From Treponema berlinense (GTDB lineage Bacteria > Spirochaetota > Spirochaetia > Treponematales > Treponemataceae): DNA of 64,000 nt. The stretch is from positions 186,001-250,000 of the forward strand of contig NZ_FUXC01000002.1 of the NCBI RefSeq assembly GCF_900167025.1, in the 5' to 3' direction. Below are positions 61,242-64,000 of the stretch, piece after piece. Numbering within the stretch: the first letter of the stretch is position 1; each line of letters begins with the position of its first letter. A program made the translations under genes and the position numbers. Below the pieces are notes generated by a model. The model did not search any database. It had not been told where the DNA came from and saw nothing but the letters and a program-made list of their open reading frames with translations.

Positions 61242-62480
61242 ATGCAGGAATTTTCGAATCGCGTATATGAAAAACTTTCAAAATTGTCTCCAGGGCAGAT
61301 TGAACTTTTTTTTAGCGAAATAAAAAATCAAAACGAAGTTTTTCAGTCAATTTTTCAATCTCTTTCTACCGGACTTGTAAGTGTAGAAAAAAACTGGAAA
61401 GTTACTCAGATAAATAAAGCTGCCGAACGTTATCTGCCTTTAAAATCTTCTCCAGAAGAAAACCGGAATCAAAAATTTTACGATTTTATTGATGATGAAG
61501 AAATTTATAAATTTTTAAAAGGCTGCGACGAAAATAACCGCACAAATTTAAGCGAAGAATACACGGTTTCGACTCCAGGCGGTTCTGTAAGATTTATCGA
61601 AATTTCTGTAATGCCGCTTGTTCAAAATAACGAAATTTCCGGCAATATAATAATGATTGAAGATGTGACTCAAAAGCGAAGCCAGGAAGTTTTGCTTCAT
61701 CGAATGGAAACCATGGCCGGTCTTACAAACATTGCCGCAAGCGTTGCCCACGAAATAAAAAATCCGCTTGGAGCAATAAGCATTCATATTCAACTGTTGC
61801 AAAAGGCAATCAGAAAAAAGCGGGAAGGCGATGGAATGTTGCCAGATCCAAAGTTTACAGAAAATTATCTCGAAGTCGTAAACCAGGAAATTGACCGTCT
61901 GAACAAGATTGTCGTTGATTTTTTAATGGCAGTTCGTCCTGTTTCCGCAAATTTTTCGCTCGTAAAGGTAAATACTCTTTTAACAGATTTTATTGGTTTT
62001 ATTGCACCGGAATTTAACGAAAAAAAAATCAAGGTTGAATCCAAACTTTGCAAAGAGGATCCAAAACTTTTAATTGACGAAAAGCTTTTTAGAGAAGTTT
62101 TGGTAAATATTGCTCAAAACGCGCTTGCTGCAATCGAAGAGCGTTTCCGCACAAGCATAAAGACAAATGCTTTTGAAGAAGTGTTTTTTGGAAAAATTCT
62201 CATAAAAACAGAGACAAAAGATGATAAATTTATTCTGAAAATTTCGGACAACGGAACAGGAATGAGCGAAGAAGTAAAATCCCGAATTTTTGAGCCTTAT
62301 TATACGACAAAAGCAAACGGCACAGGTTTGGGAATGGCTATGTCCTATAAAATCATAAAAGAATTTTCTGGAGATATTAGCGTTGATTCAGTTTTGGGAG
62401 AAGGTTCAGAATTTACGATTACAATTCCAATTCCGCAGACGCAGAAAAAACTTTTGACCCACGATGAGGAAGTCAGATGA
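61242..62480 (+). CDS. atoS: AtoS/NtrB-type sensor histidine kinase
   Basis: A soluble 412-residue kinase: PAS sensor (about 35-145), HisKA dimer domain with His170 in SVAHEIKNPLGAISIHIQLL, and a HATPase domain (N box NIAQNALAAIEE, G1 ISDNGTGMSEE, F/G2 EPYYTTKANGTGLGMAMSYK). No membrane segment is present, so it senses a cytoplasmic signal. AGGAGG lies 4-5 bases before ATG 61242. Its stop overlaps the ATG of the sigma-54 regulator gene (ATGA), and the two form a pair like AtoS/AtoC of treponemes. Confidence 0.9.
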   Translation: MQEFSNRVYEKLSKLSPGQIELFFSEIKNQNEVFQSIFQSLSTGLVSVEKNWKVTQINKAAERYLPLKSSPEENRNQKFYDFIDDEEIYKFLKGCDENNRTNLSEEYTVSTPGGSVRFIEISVMPLVQNNEISGNIIMIEDVTQKRSQEVLLHRMETMAGLTNIAASVAHEIKNPLGAISIHIQLLQKAIRKKREGDGMLPDPKFTENYLEVVNQEIDRLNKIVVDFLMAVRPVSANFSLVKVNTLLTDFIGFIAPEFNEKKIKVESKLCKEDPKLLIDEKLFREVLVNIAQNALAAIEERFRTSIKTNAFEEVFFGKILIKTETKDDKFILKISDNGTGMSEEVKSRIFEPYYTTKANGTGLGMAMSYKIIKEFSGDISVDSVLGEGSEFTITIPIPQTQKKLLTHDEEVR

Positions 62481-63844
62481 AATTTACACTTTTGGTAATT
62501 GATGATGAAAAAAATATTCGTGAAGGGCTTGCCGCCGACTTTGAAATGGACGGTTATGATGTAAAAATTGCTGCAAACGGCGACGAAGGGCTGGAATTTC
62601 TTTCAAAAGGCGATATTGACCTTGTAATTACAGATTTGAGAATGCCGGGAACAAGCGGAGAAGACGTCTTAAAAAAAGTAACACGCGAAATGCCGGGAAT
62701 TCCTGTAATTGTTTTGACAGGCCACGGTTCAATTGACGCCGCCGTGTCTGCAATGCAAAACGGTGCCTACGATTTTTTGACAAAGCCTCTCAATCTTGAG
62801 CATCTGGAACTTGTTGTAAAGCGGGCGTTAAAGGGCAGGGAACTCAGCTTGCAGCATCAGGAACTTTTGTCCGAAGTTAAGTCAAAATCGTCAGACAATA
62901 TGATTGGAAAAAGTCCTTCTCTTCAAAAAGTAAACAATCTTATAAACAAGGTTGCAGATTCAAAGATAAGCATATTGATAACAGGCGAAAGTGGCGTTGG
63001 AAAAGAAGTTGTAGCGGACGCGATTCAGCAAAAATCTTCAAGACGGGACAAGCCTTTTATAAAAGTGCACTGCGCGGCTTTAAGCGAGTCTTTGCTTGAA
63101 AGCGAACTTTTCGGTCATGAAAAAGGGGCTTTTACCGGCGCCGAAACTTTGCATAAAGGAAAATTTGAGCTTGCTGACGGCGGAACAATTTTTTTGGACG
63201 AAATCGGCGAAATAAATCCTGGAGTTCAGGTTAAACTTTTAAGAGTTTTGCAGGAAAAAAAGTTTGAGCGCGTTGGCGGAGAAAAAACGATTGAGGTCGA
63301 TGTCCGCGTAATTTCTGCCACAAACAAAACTCTCGAAGACGAGGTAAAACAAAAGCATTTCCGCGAAGATCTTTATTTTCGTCTTAAAGGAATTGAAATT
63401 ATGGTACCGCCATTGCGTGAGCGAAAAGACGATATTCCGCTTTTGCTAAACAATTTTCTTTTAAAATATAACAAGGAAAACAACAAGAATATAAAAGGCT
63501 TTTCTAATTCTGCAAAAAATATTCTTTTCAATTATGATTGGCCAGGAAACGTGCGTGAACTTCAGCATTGCGTGGAAAGTGCCGTCGTCATGGCGAGCGG
63601 AGATGAAATTCAGGCGGAAGACCTGACGATTAAACTTGAAGACAAAAAAAACAGTTCGGGAATTCTGGTGCCTTATGGAATTAGCCTTGAAGATGCCGAA
63701 AAAATGATTATCCTTGAAAATCTTGAATCTAACAACGGAAACAAAACAAAGACAGCGGATATTTTAAAAATCGGAAGAAAAACTCTTCATCGAAAACTGA
63801 ACGAATACGGTCTTGTAACAAGTTCCGGGCCGGAAGAAGAATAA
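62477..63844 (+). CDS. atoC: Sigma-54-dependent response regulator (AtoC-type)
   Basis: Domains: receiver (1-115, phospho-acceptor Asp53 in LVITDLRMPG), AAA+ (about 140-375, Walker A GESGVGKE at 170-177, sigma-54 contact GAFTGA at 217-222, Walker B GGTIFLDEIGE), and a Fis-type helix-turn-helix at the C terminus (NKTKTADILKIGRKTLHRKL). It activates sigma-54 promoters when phosphorylated by the neighbouring kinase. The 455-residue length is usual. Confidence 0.95.
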   Translation: MKFTLLVIDDEKNIREGLAADFEMDGYDVKIAANGDEGLEFLSKGDIDLVITDLRMPGTSGEDVLKKVTREMPGIPVIVLTGHGSIDAAVSAMQNGAYDFLTKPLNLEHLELVVKRALKGRELSLQHQELLSEVKSKSSDNMIGKSPSLQKVNNLINKVADSKISILITGESGVGKEVVADAIQQKSSRRDKPFIKVHCAALSESLLESELFGHEKGAFTGAETLHKGKFELADGGTIFLDEIGEINPGVQVKLLRVLQEKKFERVGGEKTIEVDVRVISATNKTLEDEVKQKHFREDLYFRLKGIEIMVPPLRERKDDIPLLLNNFLLKYNKENNKNIKGFSNSAKNILFNYDWPGNVRELQHCVESAVVMASGDEIQAEDLTIKLEDKKNSSGILVPYGISLEDAEKMIILENLESNNGNKTKTADILKIGRKTLHRKLNEYGLVTSSGPEEE

Positions 63845-63912
63845 TTTTTAGCAGATTAAAATCAAAATCTTGCTTTTAACGCCGTTTTTTTTCAGACCTT
63901 TAAGTTTTTTGC

Positions 63913-64000
63913 TTAAAACTTGGAAAACCACTCTTCGAGAATTTTCCAGTTTGAGAGAATTTGTTCTGTTTTTTCTTGTGTAATTTTTCTCATAGTTTCG
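63913..64000 (-). CDS. C-terminal end of an unidentified gene
   Basis: On the minus strand an open frame enters from beyond the window and ends at TAA 63913-63915; the last residues are MRKITQEKTEQILSNWKILE, then EWFSKF. Too short to identify. It would be convergent with the response regulator, 68 bases away. An alternative is that the frame is chance. Confidence 0.35.
   Translation of the reverse strand, partial: ETMRKITQEKTEQILSNWKILEEWFSKF

Overview
The window is a bacterial chromosome segment of AT-rich, spirochaete type, most likely a Treponema from a gut or rumen lineage. Supporting this are a FlaA filament-sheath protein, a hook protein (FlgE) carrying the Lys165/Cys178 pair used by treponemes to cross-link the hook, a flbB-fliK-flgD-flgE flagellar block, a spiro-SPASM protein beside sugar-activating genes, and a murG-cvpA-holB-atoS-atoC order that I recall from Treponema pallidum. 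The genus is an inference from gene content, not from a database search.

Layout. 1-3.7 kb: end of a flagellar operon (flbB fragment, fliK, flgD, flgE) closed by a terminator. 3.7-4.4 kb: a 193-bp-spaced direct repeat with a stray tRNA 3' end, then a minus-strand tRNA-Val, tRNA-Val, tRNA-Pro cluster with its own promoter and terminator. 4.4-7.2 kb: a ComFB-type protein, a lipoprotein and a possible PilZ-like protein. 7.2-11.4 kb: an accessory island with GC-rich palindromes, a pentanucleotide microsatellite just downstream of a promoter, a long hairpin, eight palindromes spaced 40-41 bp apart, a DUF6261-like gene, and a large SUMF1/C-type-lectin lipoprotein whose last 42 codons look like a diversity-generating-retroelement variable region. 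11.4-18.5 kb: minus-strand serS, a SIMPL lipoprotein, two envelope proteins and smc. 18.7-27 kb: a DEAD-box helicase, a glycosyltransferase, an RsbU/RsbV/RsbW-like partner-switching set, and a TPR-Mrr-like, phosphoesterase and ParB-like run. 27-32.8 kb: an OmpA/TPR protein, mutL, xseB and xseA. 32.8-39.5 kb: a four-gene sugar/glycan cluster with a three-domain fusion. 39.5-42.3 kb: amidase, GerMN-like protein and flaA. 42.3-46.3 kb: a RelA/SpoT-TPR protein, tRNA-Glu and a RadC/JAMM-DinG fusion. 46.4-51.8 kb: housekeeping genes (zinc ribbon, rpsT, HU, lnt, bactofilin, rho, rpmE). 52-58 kb: an rRNA methyltransferase, a second DEAD-box helicase, a YbiT-type ABC-F protein, tRNA-Phe and an outer-membrane barrel. 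58-63.8 kb: murG, cvpA, holB and an AtoS/AtoC-type two-component pair.

Most of the window is ordinary core genome: envelope building (murG, amidase, lnt, FlaA, OmpA, barrel protein), motility, translation, repair and signalling. The stretch most worth attention is 7.2-11.4 kb. There a probable phase-variable short transcript, a helically phased palindrome array and a candidate hypervariable surface lipoprotein lie next to each other. No reverse transcriptase or template repeat was seen in the window, so the diversification machinery, if real, must lie elsewhere in the genome.
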